The notes: generated by a model not told the origin, from the letters alone. DNA of 64,000 bases from an uncultured Blautia sp. (GCF_934371575.1 NZ_CAKRNY010000002.1:62001-126000); one strand, 5' to 3'; numbered from the stretch's first letter, positions 26,784 to 36,196 are shown. Program-made: numbers and translations.

Positions 26784-27812
26784 TTAGGCTAAATATCTTC
26801 CAATTTTAGGAATTTTCATTATAACAAAGGACACAACATAACTTCCAGCAAATACTAATAGGCTGATTAACGGAACAGATAATATGCTATTGAAGGAAAA
26901 CGTAGTCAGACCGGTTTTCCAAACCAGTAAAATAATCAAAACATGCACAGCATATATCCCTAATGATTTATTGGTTATTTTTCTAAATAACATTCTTTTT
27001 TTGGGTTTGAATTTCGGGGCTATGTTTTTTATAAAGACAAACCAAGCGCAGCTCGCAATCGTTATCAGTGGGGAATTATACGTCCAACAACGTTCCATAA
27101 AATTCTGATTTATAATACAATCTCTAATTACAAGTTCCATTGTTATTAATAGGCTTGTAACTCCCATAACATACAATATGATTCTTTTCTTTTTCGCTAT
27201 ATCATATTTGTCAACATAATATCCCAATATGAAATAACTTATATAGCCAATCTCGTACCCCGAATTTAACTTTTTCAAATTATTAGCCAGAAAATTTAGT
27301 TTACCAAATTCCCTTGTAAATTTACAACTCATTCCCAGAGCAAAGCAAACTACTACGCAATATAATAATTCATTTTTTTCACACTTATCGACCATCTTAA
27401 CTAATAAAGGAATCGCTATGTAAATGCCTATCATGGAATATATATACCACAAATGAACTGGTGTATCGCCACTTACAATTTCTTTTACAGCTTCAAGAAC
27501 GCCCCCCATGTTATTCCTGTTTGGCAATTGAACTATTTTATAAATTAGGGACCAACTGATTAGAAAAACTACCAATTTAAATATTTTTTTATAGATTTCC
27601 TTTATGGTATATTTTCTATTTAGCAATAAACAACCTGATATCATAAAGAAGATAGGAACAGACACTCTTGCTATACTCGTATAAACTGTAAATACTCGCC
27701 AATCAAAAGAACCTATATAGCCATACCAGTTTTTCTGACTCACATGAACAGTTATTACTCCAAAAGCAGCTAAAACTCTAAGAATATCTATATATTCTTT
27801 TCTTTCCCTCAC
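26784..27812 (-). CDS. Acyltransferase-3 family membrane protein (second of three)
   Basis: 342 residues with many hydrophobic segments. YIDILRVLAAFGVITVHVSQ is the N-terminal motif of the family and SVPIFFMISGCLLLNRKY the second conserved block. It starts at GTG, supported by GGAGGAAG 6 bases upstream. Likely donor is acetyl-CoA and likely acceptor a hydroxyl of a surface polysaccharide sugar. It has the WecH/OacA type layout without a C-terminal SGNH domain. Confidence 0.85.
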   Translation of the reverse strand: MRERKEYIDILRVLAAFGVITVHVSQKNWYGYIGSFDWRVFTVYTSIARVSVPIFFMISGCLLLNRKYTIKEIYKKIFKLVVFLISWSLIYKIVQLPNRNNMGGVLEAVKEIVSGDTPVHLWYIYSMIGIYIAIPLLVKMVDKCEKNELLYCVVVCFALGMSCKFTREFGKLNFLANNLKKLNSGYEIGYISYFILGYYVDKYDIAKKKRIILYVMGVTSLLITMELVIRDCIINQNFMERCWTYNSPLITIASCAWFVFIKNIAPKFKPKKRMLFRKITNKSLGIYAVHVLIILLVWKTGLTTFSFNSILSVPLISLLVFAGSYVVSFVIMKIPKIGRYLA

Positions 27813-27831
27813 TATGTACTTCCTCCAATAA

Positions 27832-28917
27832 TCATGCTTTTTCTTTTCTCACCAATCCTTTACCGTCAATGATAATAGAAAAAATCCAGCCCACTATTAC
27901 AGCCAAAAGTGTAAATACACAAATCGCAATCCAATGTAGATTATTGTCTAACAAATTTTGAACAATTGGAGCTTTAGCCCGTAAATTATTAAACATTACC
28001 AAATGCCATAAATATATTCCATATTCATATTTTGCTATCCATAATATGCTTTTTATAAACTTATTTTCATATGACAAAGGCAGATATGAAAAAGAAATAA
28101 AAAGCACTGCAAGTATACATGTTGTAATACTATGCCATACATATCCCACCATATTGTCAACATGAATCCCATTTTGTAATCCAATATCTCCCCAAATTCC
28201 AAGCACTATAAGAGCAGCAATACTTACTAATCCATAAATCCATTTTTTTTCAATTTTTCTTTTTGCCAACAAATTTGCTATAAACATTCCTACAACAAAA
28301 TTATCCAGCGCTGTTATCAACTGGCGTCCGCCATAAAGCACATACTGTTCTCCAATCACAGGAATCACATATTTAAATACAAGCATTTTGCATAAAACAG
28401 TTATAATAATAGAACCTATAACAGATTTTGAGTTCCATTTTTTTATCCCTCTGTACAGAAATATTGAAAAAACATAAAACTGCATAATAACTCCCATAGT
28501 CCACAACACACCATTAATTGCGCCAAAATATGATGGGAATAAATTGTGTATAAACAACAAATGGGAACATAAATCTAAAATATGTATTTGGGAAAGATAC
28601 TGTGCGCCATCGGTGAAAAGAATAACAACAAAGAAAGCCACATAATACTGTGGCAAAATTCTTTGAAAACGTTTCTTCATAAAATTGCAGAAATTAAAAC
28701 AACCTACATCCTCTGTTTTTGATATAGCATAATAAATACCAAATCCGCTGAGCATAAAGAAACCTGTAACACCTATTTCTCCGCCCAAACTGACAAATGT
28801 GCTTACTGCTTTATTTGTAATGGGAACTGAATCGCAAATTACCCATGCATGATACAAAACAATAAGCAGCATCATGATACCTCTGATCACATCTATATTA
28901 CGATTACGTTCCTTCAC
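27832..28917 (-). CDS. Acyltransferase-3 family membrane protein (third of three)
   Basis: 361 residues. NIDVIRGIMMLLIVLYHAWV carries the conserved arginine and histidine, and LGGEIGVTGFFMLSGFGIYY the second block. About ten membrane helices and no extracytoplasmic SGNH domain. It follows the LtaS-like gene after 14 bases and precedes the second acyltransferase by 19 bases, so these genes form one transcript. Three diverged copies imply several different acceptor positions or acyl groups. Confidence 0.85.
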   Translation of the reverse strand: MKERNRNIDVIRGIMMLLIVLYHAWVICDSVPITNKAVSTFVSLGGEIGVTGFFMLSGFGIYYAISKTEDVGCFNFCNFMKKRFQRILPQYYVAFFVVILFTDGAQYLSQIHILDLCSHLLFIHNLFPSYFGAINGVLWTMGVIMQFYVFSIFLYRGIKKWNSKSVIGSIIITVLCKMLVFKYVIPVIGEQYVLYGGRQLITALDNFVVGMFIANLLAKRKIEKKWIYGLVSIAALIVLGIWGDIGLQNGIHVDNMVGYVWHSITTCILAVLFISFSYLPLSYENKFIKSILWIAKYEYGIYLWHLVMFNNLRAKAPIVQNLLDNNLHWIAICVFTLLAVIVGWIFSIIIDGKGLVRKEKA

Positions 28918-28931
28918 TCTTTGTCCTCCAT

Positions 28932-31598
28932 TTATTCAACAGAATTATCCAACAGCCATCTTTTTCCAAACATCAGATCGTACTGTATAAATCTATATGT
29001 CTCAAGATTTTCATCTGCATCAGTTGAAATAAATTCCTTCTGGATTACAGGATAATTCTGTCTAAGTGAATATATATAGTCCCAATAACTGTTATGTTCA
29101 GCACCTGCATCAATTAACATTTGCGGTCCTAACTGATTGGGTGTCATATACTGTGGAAATTCAATATCCTTATAATTACTATATCCAAGCAAAACAGTAC
29201 CATACTTATTAATTGGATCCTCAATATAATTTAATTTATCATACATTGGAAGCGGAGGCAAATGATCCCCAAATACATAAAGAATTGTAGGCTTTTCACA
29301 TTGATCTACATATTCAATCATTTTTTTTACCATTTCGTCCGACTCCTGATAAGCAGCTGCTGTTTGCTCTAAAATATGCTTATCATCATCTGTTAAATTA
29401 TTTCCTTCAACTTTAATATCAGTTTGCGCATAATGATCCTCATTTGTATAATGCCCAGCTATACTAACACCAAACAAAAAGACTGGAGAAGACTGTGAAT
29501 CAACGATATCAATTACCTTTTCTGCAAAAGGAACGTCCCTACAGTATCCTGCGACAGTAAATTCCGTATCTGACAAATCAAAATCAGAAAGAGTATACAT
29601 CTTATCAAAATCCATTTTAGAATATGCTTTTTCACGCGCATAAAAACTTCCAGTATTTGGATGACATGCCAATGTTACATAACCATCATTCTTTAACTCA
29701 TTAGCAACGGAATTAACTGTTTTCCCTGAATAATAGGTTGTATATGGCATTGTACCATCTTTATAAAAATAAAGACTATGACCTGTCAACGCTTCGTATT
29801 CTACAGCAGCTGTATATCCTCCAAATCTTGGAGAAATCAACGTACTCTTCATATATTCATGTATCGTCGGTTCTATTTCCTGATTAAATGTCAGAGAATC
29901 AATATTCTCAATGTCAAATAAAGACTCTGCCATAATACAGATAATATTAGGAGTTACATCTGTGTTTTCTTCATGCTTTAAATCTGCAAATTCCTGTTTC
30001 AATTCTAGCGCATGTTCTTCTGTATAATCTTCTGGTTTTGTAACCGCGTTATCTCCCATATGTGCAACGTTAAACATATTATATAAATACATTCCGCTGG
30101 ACTCTTCTCCCACATAAGCAGTTACATACCATTTATATCCCACATTATATTCATCCAGATATTTATTATCGAGGAAATCTTTTGTGCAGTAAATACAAAC
30201 AATACACATAATGATTCCAGCAATAATATTCACATGCGGTTTTAAATAAGCAATAATTTTTCTTCTGAACTTAATAATCAGTATTACAAAAGCAATACAG
30301 AGAATTGCTACTCCTATTAGCAAACGCTTATCAACAATACTACCTGAAATTCGTATCATGTCCCCAATCTGCCAAAAATCCATTGGTGTCAGATATGTAT
30401 CATGATAAGAAATTTTTATATAATTTCCAATTAATAATACAAGAGATAGGATTGCTAAAAGAACATTTGCAATTCCATTGCCTAACAAAAAATAAAATAT
30501 TCCCATGAAAAGGAACATCCATGTTATATTCATCAAAGCAAGCTGAGTATCGCAATTATATATGGCTTCCATCACATTATAATTATTGTTTACCAATATA
30601 TTTTTCATAATATAAAATAATACATAAACAATAATAATTCTCACATACAAGCCAGCGATCTGACTGATATTAATATTTGCTTCTTGTTGTTCTAGCGTAA
30701 GCTCCCTATTTGTATTAAATATTCCAATTAATAACGCAGTCACTATGAATAATAAAATAAGATATCCAGCAAAAATAATTCCGTCTGTGAGTGCAATACG
30801 GGATATCAGAAAGCTATATACACTCAGAATGATCAGATTAAAGTATGCCTTCTTTTTTTCTGTATTCTTCCAACACACTCCCAGTTTTCCAATTAAAAAG
30901 AAGATTAAAAAAAACGCACATCCAGAAATAGCCCACCTTAGATTTCGTGCTATAAAATATTCAATTCCAACAGCAATGCCAACAACTAAACCTGAATACC
31001 TGGCTTTTTTTAATAGAACTGCTTTCTTAGTCCCTATAAAATATGCAGCAAGTCCTAGAATAACAAAGCCCAAAAAGCAAAGCAATTTTCTAATAGCCTC
31101 TGCCATAAGTGGAACAATTCTTCTCTTATATCTAATTAGTGTACTTGGAAATTCAAGCTGGTTATATTCTTTTCCCTCATTTTTTTCTACAACAATTGTA
31201 TTATTTTCCAGTAATACTTTTGAATTTTCTGTTAATAAGCTCTCCAAATCTTCGACTGATAATTTTTTTACAGAAAATATCCCAGTCTTAATTTCAGCTG
31301 AAACAATTTTATTCTGCTGTCCCACTTCACGAACTGGCACAAAACGTAATTTTCTTATTTTTCTATAGTTTCCTAGCGGAAATGTAACAGAGTTTCCGTC
31401 TATTTTTGAATATGAAGATAAACTCTCTTCATAGCCTTCTCCATAATCATAGTATAATGTAGCTGTTGCACCAGAAAGGTCATCCGTACTATAATTAAAC
31501 GTTATTGTATATGTAGTACTTGCAATAGATACGAATACCAGCATCAACATAATTCCAAGCAAAATCAAATTTTGCCAGCCATGCTTATTTCTTTTCAT
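28932..31598 (-). CDS. LtaS/MdoB-like phosphoglycerol transferase (sulfatase-fold membrane enzyme)
   Basis: 888 residues. One N-terminal helix is followed by an extracytoplasmic beta-rich region (about 30-140), then some ten membrane helices, then a sulfatase-fold catalytic domain from about residue 530. Catalytic features are IMAESLFDIEN (metal glutamate), GGYTAAVEYEALTG (candidate nucleophile threonine) and YVFGDHLPPLP (metal Asp-His). The fold transfers phosphoglycerol from phosphatidylglycerol to a polymer, as in lipoteichoic acid synthesis, or onto sugars as in MdoB. It is much longer than LtaS (about 650) because of the extra N-terminal domain and helices. Location inside a glycan locus favours decoration of a surface glycan. 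Confidence 0.85.
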   Translation of the reverse strand: MKRNKHGWQNLILLGIMLMLVFVSIASTTYTITFNYSTDDLSGATATLYYDYGEGYEESLSSYSKIDGNSVTFPLGNYRKIRKLRFVPVREVGQQNKIVSAEIKTGIFSVKKLSVEDLESLLTENSKVLLENNTIVVEKNEGKEYNQLEFPSTLIRYKRRIVPLMAEAIRKLLCFLGFVILGLAAYFIGTKKAVLLKKARYSGLVVGIAVGIEYFIARNLRWAISGCAFFLIFFLIGKLGVCWKNTEKKKAYFNLIILSVYSFLISRIALTDGIIFAGYLILLFIVTALLIGIFNTNRELTLEQQEANINISQIAGLYVRIIIVYVLFYIMKNILVNNNYNVMEAIYNCDTQLALMNITWMFLFMGIFYFLLGNGIANVLLAILSLVLLIGNYIKISYHDTYLTPMDFWQIGDMIRISGSIVDKRLLIGVAILCIAFVILIIKFRRKIIAYLKPHVNIIAGIIMCIVCIYCTKDFLDNKYLDEYNVGYKWYVTAYVGEESSGMYLYNMFNVAHMGDNAVTKPEDYTEEHALELKQEFADLKHEENTDVTPNIICIMAESLFDIENIDSLTFNQEIEPTIHEYMKSTLISPRFGGYTAAVEYEALTGHSLYFYKDGTMPYTTYYSGKTVNSVANELKNDGYVTLACHPNTGSFYAREKAYSKMDFDKMYTLSDFDLSDTEFTVAGYCRDVPFAEKVIDIVDSQSSPVFLFGVSIAGHYTNEDHYAQTDIKVEGNNLTDDDKHILEQTAAAYQESDEMVKKMIEYVDQCEKPTILYVFGDHLPPLPMYDKLNYIEDPINKYGTVLLGYSNYKDIEFPQYMTPNQLGPQMLIDAGAEHNSYWDYIYSLRQNYPVIQKEFISTDADENLETYRFIQYDLMFGKRWLLDNSVE

Positions 31599-31653
31599 TT
31601 TCTATTTTCCATTTCTTTCGTTTTTCATTTATACTCTGTTGTTAATTCATATT

Positions 31654-32121
31654 TTATTTCGTACTGTCCAATAACCACTCTATGTAATCTCGTACTGCAC
31701 CTTCGCCGCCATTATATTCCGAAATATAATCAACCAGTTCTTTTACCTGCTTTACAGCATCTTTCGGACAACCTGTGATCCCGCCTGCGTTTTTTATTAT
31801 TTTCATACATTCGAGATCATTTATATCATCCCCGATATAAGCAACTTTGCTTAAATCCGGTGCTAAACTCTGCAAAATATCACATTTATTTTTGGCTCCC
31901 TGAAATACCTTTTTTATCCCGATTTCTCTGCAGCGATTCAATACAATCTCGGAAACTCTTCCGGTTATAACAACTGGCTCAATTCCTGCAGGCAATGCAA
32001 TATCATGTATACCGCATCCATCCTTCACATTAAATGCCTTAAATATCTCACCGCTATTGCCTATATAAATCTTTCCATCAGTTAAGGTTCCGTCAACATC
32101 CATTACCAGAAATTCTATCAT
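31654..32121 (-). CDS. KdsC-like HAD phosphatase of a sugar-acid pathway
   Basis: About 155 residues. FLVMDVDGTLTDGKIYIGN holds the two catalytic aspartates; KDGCGIHDIALPAGIEPVVITGR and YIGDDINDLECMKIIKNAG complete the KdsC-type HAD pattern, and QGAKNKCDIL matches the family's KLxxL block. KdsC-type enzymes dephosphorylate 3-deoxy-octulosonate-8-phosphate or nonulosonate-9-phosphate before CMP activation. An upstream GTG at 32136 is an alternative start; neither has a strong ribosome site. It sits directly after the aldolase gene (21 bases), so it probably works on that enzyme's product. Confidence 0.82.
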   Translation of the reverse strand: MIEFLVMDVDGTLTDGKIYIGNSGEIFKAFNVKDGCGIHDIALPAGIEPVVITGRVSEIVLNRCREIGIKKVFQGAKNKCDILQSLAPDLSKVAYIGDDINDLECMKIIKNAGGITGCPKDAVKQVKELVDYISEYNGGEGAVRDYIEWLLDSTK

Positions 32122-32141
32122 TTCACTTATACTCACTCATT

Positions 32142-33731
32142 CTATTGATATACGGAAGGTGTAACAAATTCCACAGAAATTCCACTCTTTCTAACACCTT
32201 CAATCAACTTTTTATAATATTTATTTCTCTTTTCTGCACGCTCCGCACTTACTGGGCGGCGCATATTCTCATCATAATAATTTTTATTAATGTCTGATGA
32301 AAAACCATCAAATCCTGCTAACATAATATTTTTCACGCCACAGGACTGCATTAACTTCAGGGCAACAACAGAAGAGGAATCATGCGTACTCCTGTCCTCA
32401 TCTATATCGATCCAGTTACTATAATTCAAAATTTTAACGTTGCCTCTTCCGCCCTTGGTCACACTGGAGGGAACAATGAGATTCATCCCTTCAGCAACCG
32501 CTGCTGTATAAACCTCCTGCCGCGTAGTCAAAAGGTAATCATTAATATCAAGCGGCGTATTTAAGCCAATTGTAATTACATTTTCCTTTTCTGAAATTTC
32601 TTTTATTTTATCTGCTGCTGCCGTAATGCTTTTTCCTGGAGCAATAAGAAGAATTCTTTTTTTATAAAATATCTTTTTCAGTTCTTCAACTACGTCAGCA
32701 TCTTCTACAGCCTTACTCTCATTGTACTTTCTATATAATTCTTCGGCATAATTCTTATCAAAAGAAATTTTCTTTTCTGGGGCAATCATTCCCAGTAATT
32801 CACTAACCTGATCAATTGGAAGCATGTGTCTATCATAAAAATGGCTTGCATAACTTGGCGTACATTGATTTATTGCAGATAAATAATATTCTGGTGCATA
32901 TCCCCAATAGAATTCAGAATGCAGCTGGTTAATAACTTTATCAATTACTTCTAACAATGGTGAAATCTTATAATTTTTACCATAATACAGATTTAAATGC
33001 TCAAGAAGCAATTCCGTATTAAGATTGCCAGCTCCCTTTCCCATACCCATAATCGAGCAGTCTAACATCAAATCACGATTTGTCGGAAACTGCAATAATG
33101 CAATCGCATTTGAATAGGACATTTGAAGATTATTGTGTGAATGAAAACCAATAGGCATAGTTGAAATCAAATTATGATCAACTAAATTTAGCATACGGCT
33201 CATATCATTTGGACGCATCTCACCAAAGCTATCAACAATATAAAAACCGGATGCATCTGGAAGTTCCGCGTTTACAAGTGATATCAGATTTAACAACTCG
33301 ATATCACTATAACGTAATGTGATCATTGGCTGGATATAAAATTGATAGCCTTTATCTATGATTTGTCTTCCTAACGCAATAATATCTTTGCAATTTTTTT
33401 TATGAAAAGCTACACGAATACCATCAATTCCATTGGAAGTTCTTTGACCAAGTTTTGAAACATCAAATTTACCATAATCCATCATAACCACATAGGATAC
33501 ACCTGGTTTCTTGTGTTTTAAAATACACTGAGGAATCACCTGCTCATTTATATACTGGGTACGTCCCGACTGGCTGCCTCGCTTTTCATCTATGTAGCCT
33601 AATTCTATTACATCAACACCAGCATTTTCCTGGGCATTTAAAATTTTCTCCATATATGCCTGACCAAAATTAAAATCATTTACACAGCCACCATCGCGTA
33701 AAGTAACGTCCAATACTTTTAAATTATTCAT
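32142..33731 (-). CDS. DRE-TIM aldolase fused to an MptE/DUF115/GT42-like domain
   Basis: 529 residues in two parts. Residues 1-340 are an HMG-CoA lyase-like TIM barrel. KVLDVTLRDGGCVNDFNFG carries the Arg-Asp metal site, and MPIGFHSHNNLQMSYSNA supplies the His-x-His metal ligands. This is the class of 4-hydroxy-2-oxovalerate aldolase, which joins or splits a pyruvate unit. Residues 350-529 resemble a nucleotide-binding fold with KRILLIAPGKSITAAADKI, SSSVVALKLMQSCG and VKNIMLAGFDGFS, in the order seen in MptE/DUF115 and GT42 sialyltransferase proteins. It sits between a cytidylyltransferase and a KdsC-like phosphatase, where NeuB or KdsA would be expected. AAAGG precedes the ATG. Confidence 0.75.
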   Translation of the reverse strand: MNNLKVLDVTLRDGGCVNDFNFGQAYMEKILNAQENAGVDVIELGYIDEKRGSQSGRTQYINEQVIPQCILKHKKPGVSYVVMMDYGKFDVSKLGQRTSNGIDGIRVAFHKKNCKDIIALGRQIIDKGYQFYIQPMITLRYSDIELLNLISLVNAELPDASGFYIVDSFGEMRPNDMSRMLNLVDHNLISTMPIGFHSHNNLQMSYSNAIALLQFPTNRDLMLDCSIMGMGKGAGNLNTELLLEHLNLYYGKNYKISPLLEVIDKVINQLHSEFYWGYAPEYYLSAINQCTPSYASHFYDRHMLPIDQVSELLGMIAPEKKISFDKNYAEELYRKYNESKAVEDADVVEELKKIFYKKRILLIAPGKSITAAADKIKEISEKENVITIGLNTPLDINDYLLTTRQEVYTAAVAEGMNLIVPSSVTKGGRGNVKILNYSNWIDIDEDRSTHDSSSVVALKLMQSCGVKNIMLAGFDGFSSDINKNYYDENMRRPVSAERAEKRNKYYKKLIEGVRKSGISVEFVTPSVYQ

Positions 33732-33749
33732 TATATGCCTTTCTTTGCA

Positions 33750-34394
33750 TTACAATTCTAAATTGATCAATGCTTGTGCCAGATTAAAATCATCACCTGT
33801 ATCAATGTCAACCGCTTCCTTAAATGAAACTTCTTTTATAAAAGGATTCTTTCCAATTCTTCGCCTGTATTTTTCAAATACACCCTTTTTAAATACATAA
33901 ACGCCGGATGTTTCCTGAAAAATTGGTTCCAGGTCCTGGGTACGCGGCAGATTGCCTGCATCAAAATTAAGCGGCTCCCCATTCTTCCATAAGAAATCCT
34001 GCAGTTTTATGGCACAAAAGGCTGAGTCATATTCCCCTGATTTTACAACTTCAATACACTGCCGCATAGTTTCTACAGTAATAAAAGGTGCCGTAGCATG
34101 GGCGTACACATAAATATCTGCATCCATCACTTCCATAAATGCCTCAAATATCTGTGTAAAATTTGAGGTTGGCAAATCCAGGCTGGCAGATCTTTTAATA
34201 AAATGTACTCCCTCAGGCAAATATGGTACAACCGCCTCATCGCTGCAAAAAACATTAATACTGTCACATAACCCAGTTTTCTTTAAGCTGTCCAGTTCAT
34301 ACTGAAGCAACGGTTTATTTCCCAGCAGTCTTGTATTTTTTCCCGGGCATCTTTCATTTTTCAGTTTTATAGGCATAATTGCTACGATTTTCAT
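33750..34394 (-). CDS. CMP-sugar-acid synthetase, NeuA/KdsB-like cytidylyltransferase
   Basis: About 214 residues. MKIVAIMPIKLKNERCPGKNTRLL is the nucleotide-binding N terminus (variant of the PARxGSKxxPxKN block), with FCSDEAVVPYLPEG, YAHATAPFITVETMRQC and ETSGVYVFKKGVF further on and a final DIDTGDDFNLAQ containing the metal aspartates. The enzyme activates a 2-keto sugar acid as its CMP derivative. The frame is open 27 codons upstream, but the ATG at 34394 is chosen because GAGGGAT precedes it and the longer form overlaps the neighbouring gene. Substrate probably not standard sialic acid, since NeuB and NeuC are absent nearby. Confidence 0.85.
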   Translation of the reverse strand: MKIVAIMPIKLKNERCPGKNTRLLGNKPLLQYELDSLKKTGLCDSINVFCSDEAVVPYLPEGVHFIKRSASLDLPTSNFTQIFEAFMEVMDADIYVYAHATAPFITVETMRQCIEVVKSGEYDSAFCAIKLQDFLWKNGEPLNFDAGNLPRTQDLEPIFQETSGVYVFKKGVFEKYRRRIGKNPFIKEVSFKEAVDIDTGDDFNLAQALINLEL

Positions 34395-34431
34395 TCTATC
34401 CCTCGTTTCTTTTTGACCAGCATCTGTTTTA

Positions 34432-36192
34432 TTATTTTCTTCCAAATATACTCCGTTTCTTTTTTCGTTCTTCAATTTCTGCCTGAATATAGTTCATACC
34501 CTTATCTAATCTTTCCAGCATTCCCTTCACATCACCGGCTTCTTCAGAAATTCTTTTCGCTTCTTCAGACATTTTTTTCGCATCTTCAGACATTTTTTTA
34601 ATTTCAGAATCTCTAAATGTAATTCCATCCATTAAAGATCTGCTATATGCCTGCTCTTTTGTCAAAAGTTCGTCCAATTCCTTAATTCTGCCATCCCGAA
34701 AGCCAATTCCATCCAAAAGGGATTTACTATACTCCTGCTCTTTTTTCAAAAGCTCATTTGTCTTTATAAGCTCCTCATATTCCTCTTGGCATTTCTTTAC
34801 AAGCGAATTTATATATGCTTCTTTATCTTTAAGCAGATTATTGGTGCGCTCTTCCCTTATTTGATTTGAAACCTCTTCTCCAAAGCCGTTTTCTATATTA
34901 AAGTTAATATACTCTTTTACGTTGATCTCTCCTGTTTCCATTTTACCCTCACGAATAGCTATGATCATATTTAACCGTTCAGCTGAATTTAATTTCAAAA
35001 TTTTTTTGCTTATATTTAATATTGATAAATAATAATTTAAATGATATAAGTAAATTCTTTTCTCACTTTTCTCTTTTAGCCTGAATCTTATATATTCAAC
35101 ATTATTAAGCAGTTCAAAAGGAATTAGAAGATTAAATACCACAAAATCCAGAATTCTATCCTCAGGCATATGATCTGTCAGCCCCTCATCCAAATGGTTT
35201 GAAATCCATCCATACTGGGACCATTTCTCTTCGTATACAGATTTGCCAAAAAGCATAGCTTCAAATGCAACATTCGAGCATACACATGCAATTCTTTTAC
35301 AGTTAAGTATAAAATCAATTAACCTGCCTGTATCTTCCTGACCTTTTCTTAAGTTTGCATGCATAGGATCACCTGGATGATACCTTACTCCAATTTCATT
35401 CTCAGGAAATATTTTTTGTACCTTCGAATATAATTCAACAGCCGAAATACTATTCCTTGCAGTTCCGGCTGTTGCATTACTATACCCAAAAGCAAGACCA
35501 ATTTCATGTTCTGGCTCTGGGTACTCATCTGTTGCATAATGTAAATGTTCCTTTTCCAAAAAAAGCGCTAATAGTTCTCTTTTTGAAAATACTGGAATGG
35601 TTTCATCCCACTCTTCATTAAATTTCTCCAGGCGCTGAGCGAAGTCACTGTCACCGCAAATTCCTTTTCGATCAAAATATGATGTATTTCTGTAAAAATC
35701 ATATCTCATAGGTCCCCATTCATAATGGAACACCGGAATTTTCAACTCGTCAGCTACGCCATCAATAAACTTATATGACTGAAACACAATAAAAGCTTCT
35801 ATTTCTTCTGTATATTGTTTCTTTATTTCTTCGATCGCCTTTTTTAGAAACAGTTCCATTTCTGGCCATGGTGTTGTCAGACATGACAAATATGCATCTG
35901 TTTGGGATGCATATTTGTTAATATAATCATTTTCAATTTTTTCAGGCAATTTTACCTGGGTTATTTTATTCAAATCATCCCGTTCCGGTTTATCATATCC
36001 AAATTTAAAGCATACTTCATCTCTTTCAAAAAATTCAAAACCTTCCGGATGCTTTCCGAAACTTTCGAAATACCGTTCCTGTGATATAACTGGCCATGCA
36101 AAACGTTTGGCAAAAGATACACCCTTATAAAAGCTCCATAGACAAGACATACTATTTACAGGATCTAACGAAAAAGCAACTGGTATTATCAT
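34432..36192 (-). CDS. Putative capsule-type transferase with coiled-coil tail
   Basis: 586 residues, no membrane segment. Residues 1-410 look like a GT-B-type enzyme. VRYHPGDPMHAN followed by IACVCSNVAFEAMLFGKSVY resembles the donor-site region of the KpsC/KpsS and related capsule Kdo transferases, in which an HP motif is typical. The C-terminal 150 residues form a Glu/Lys-rich coiled coil with internal repeats (KEQEYSKSLLDGIGFRD, KEQAYSRSLMDGITFRD), ending in a basic tail. Placed directly before the CMP-sugar-acid synthetase, it is a candidate user of that donor. The family call is inference; GGAGTGAG precedes the ATG. Confidence 0.55.
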   Translation of the reverse strand: MIIPVAFSLDPVNSMSCLWSFYKGVSFAKRFAWPVISQERYFESFGKHPEGFEFFERDEVCFKFGYDKPERDDLNKITQVKLPEKIENDYINKYASQTDAYLSCLTTPWPEMELFLKKAIEEIKKQYTEEIEAFIVFQSYKFIDGVADELKIPVFHYEWGPMRYDFYRNTSYFDRKGICGDSDFAQRLEKFNEEWDETIPVFSKRELLALFLEKEHLHYATDEYPEPEHEIGLAFGYSNATAGTARNSISAVELYSKVQKIFPENEIGVRYHPGDPMHANLRKGQEDTGRLIDFILNCKRIACVCSNVAFEAMLFGKSVYEEKWSQYGWISNHLDEGLTDHMPEDRILDFVVFNLLIPFELLNNVEYIRFRLKEKSEKRIYLYHLNYYLSILNISKKILKLNSAERLNMIIAIREGKMETGEINVKEYINFNIENGFGEEVSNQIREERTNNLLKDKEAYINSLVKKCQEEYEELIKTNELLKKEQEYSKSLLDGIGFRDGRIKELDELLTKEQAYSRSLMDGITFRDSEIKKMSEDAKKMSEEAKRISEEAGDVKGMLERLDKGMNYIQAEIEERKKKRSIFGRK

Positions 36193-36196
36193 ATAC

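Noticed and set aside
31654..34394. Standard sialic acid or Kdo synthesis cluster
   Set aside because: Neither a NeuB/KdsA-type synthase nor a NeuC epimerase is encoded here; the aldolase belongs to a different superfamily.
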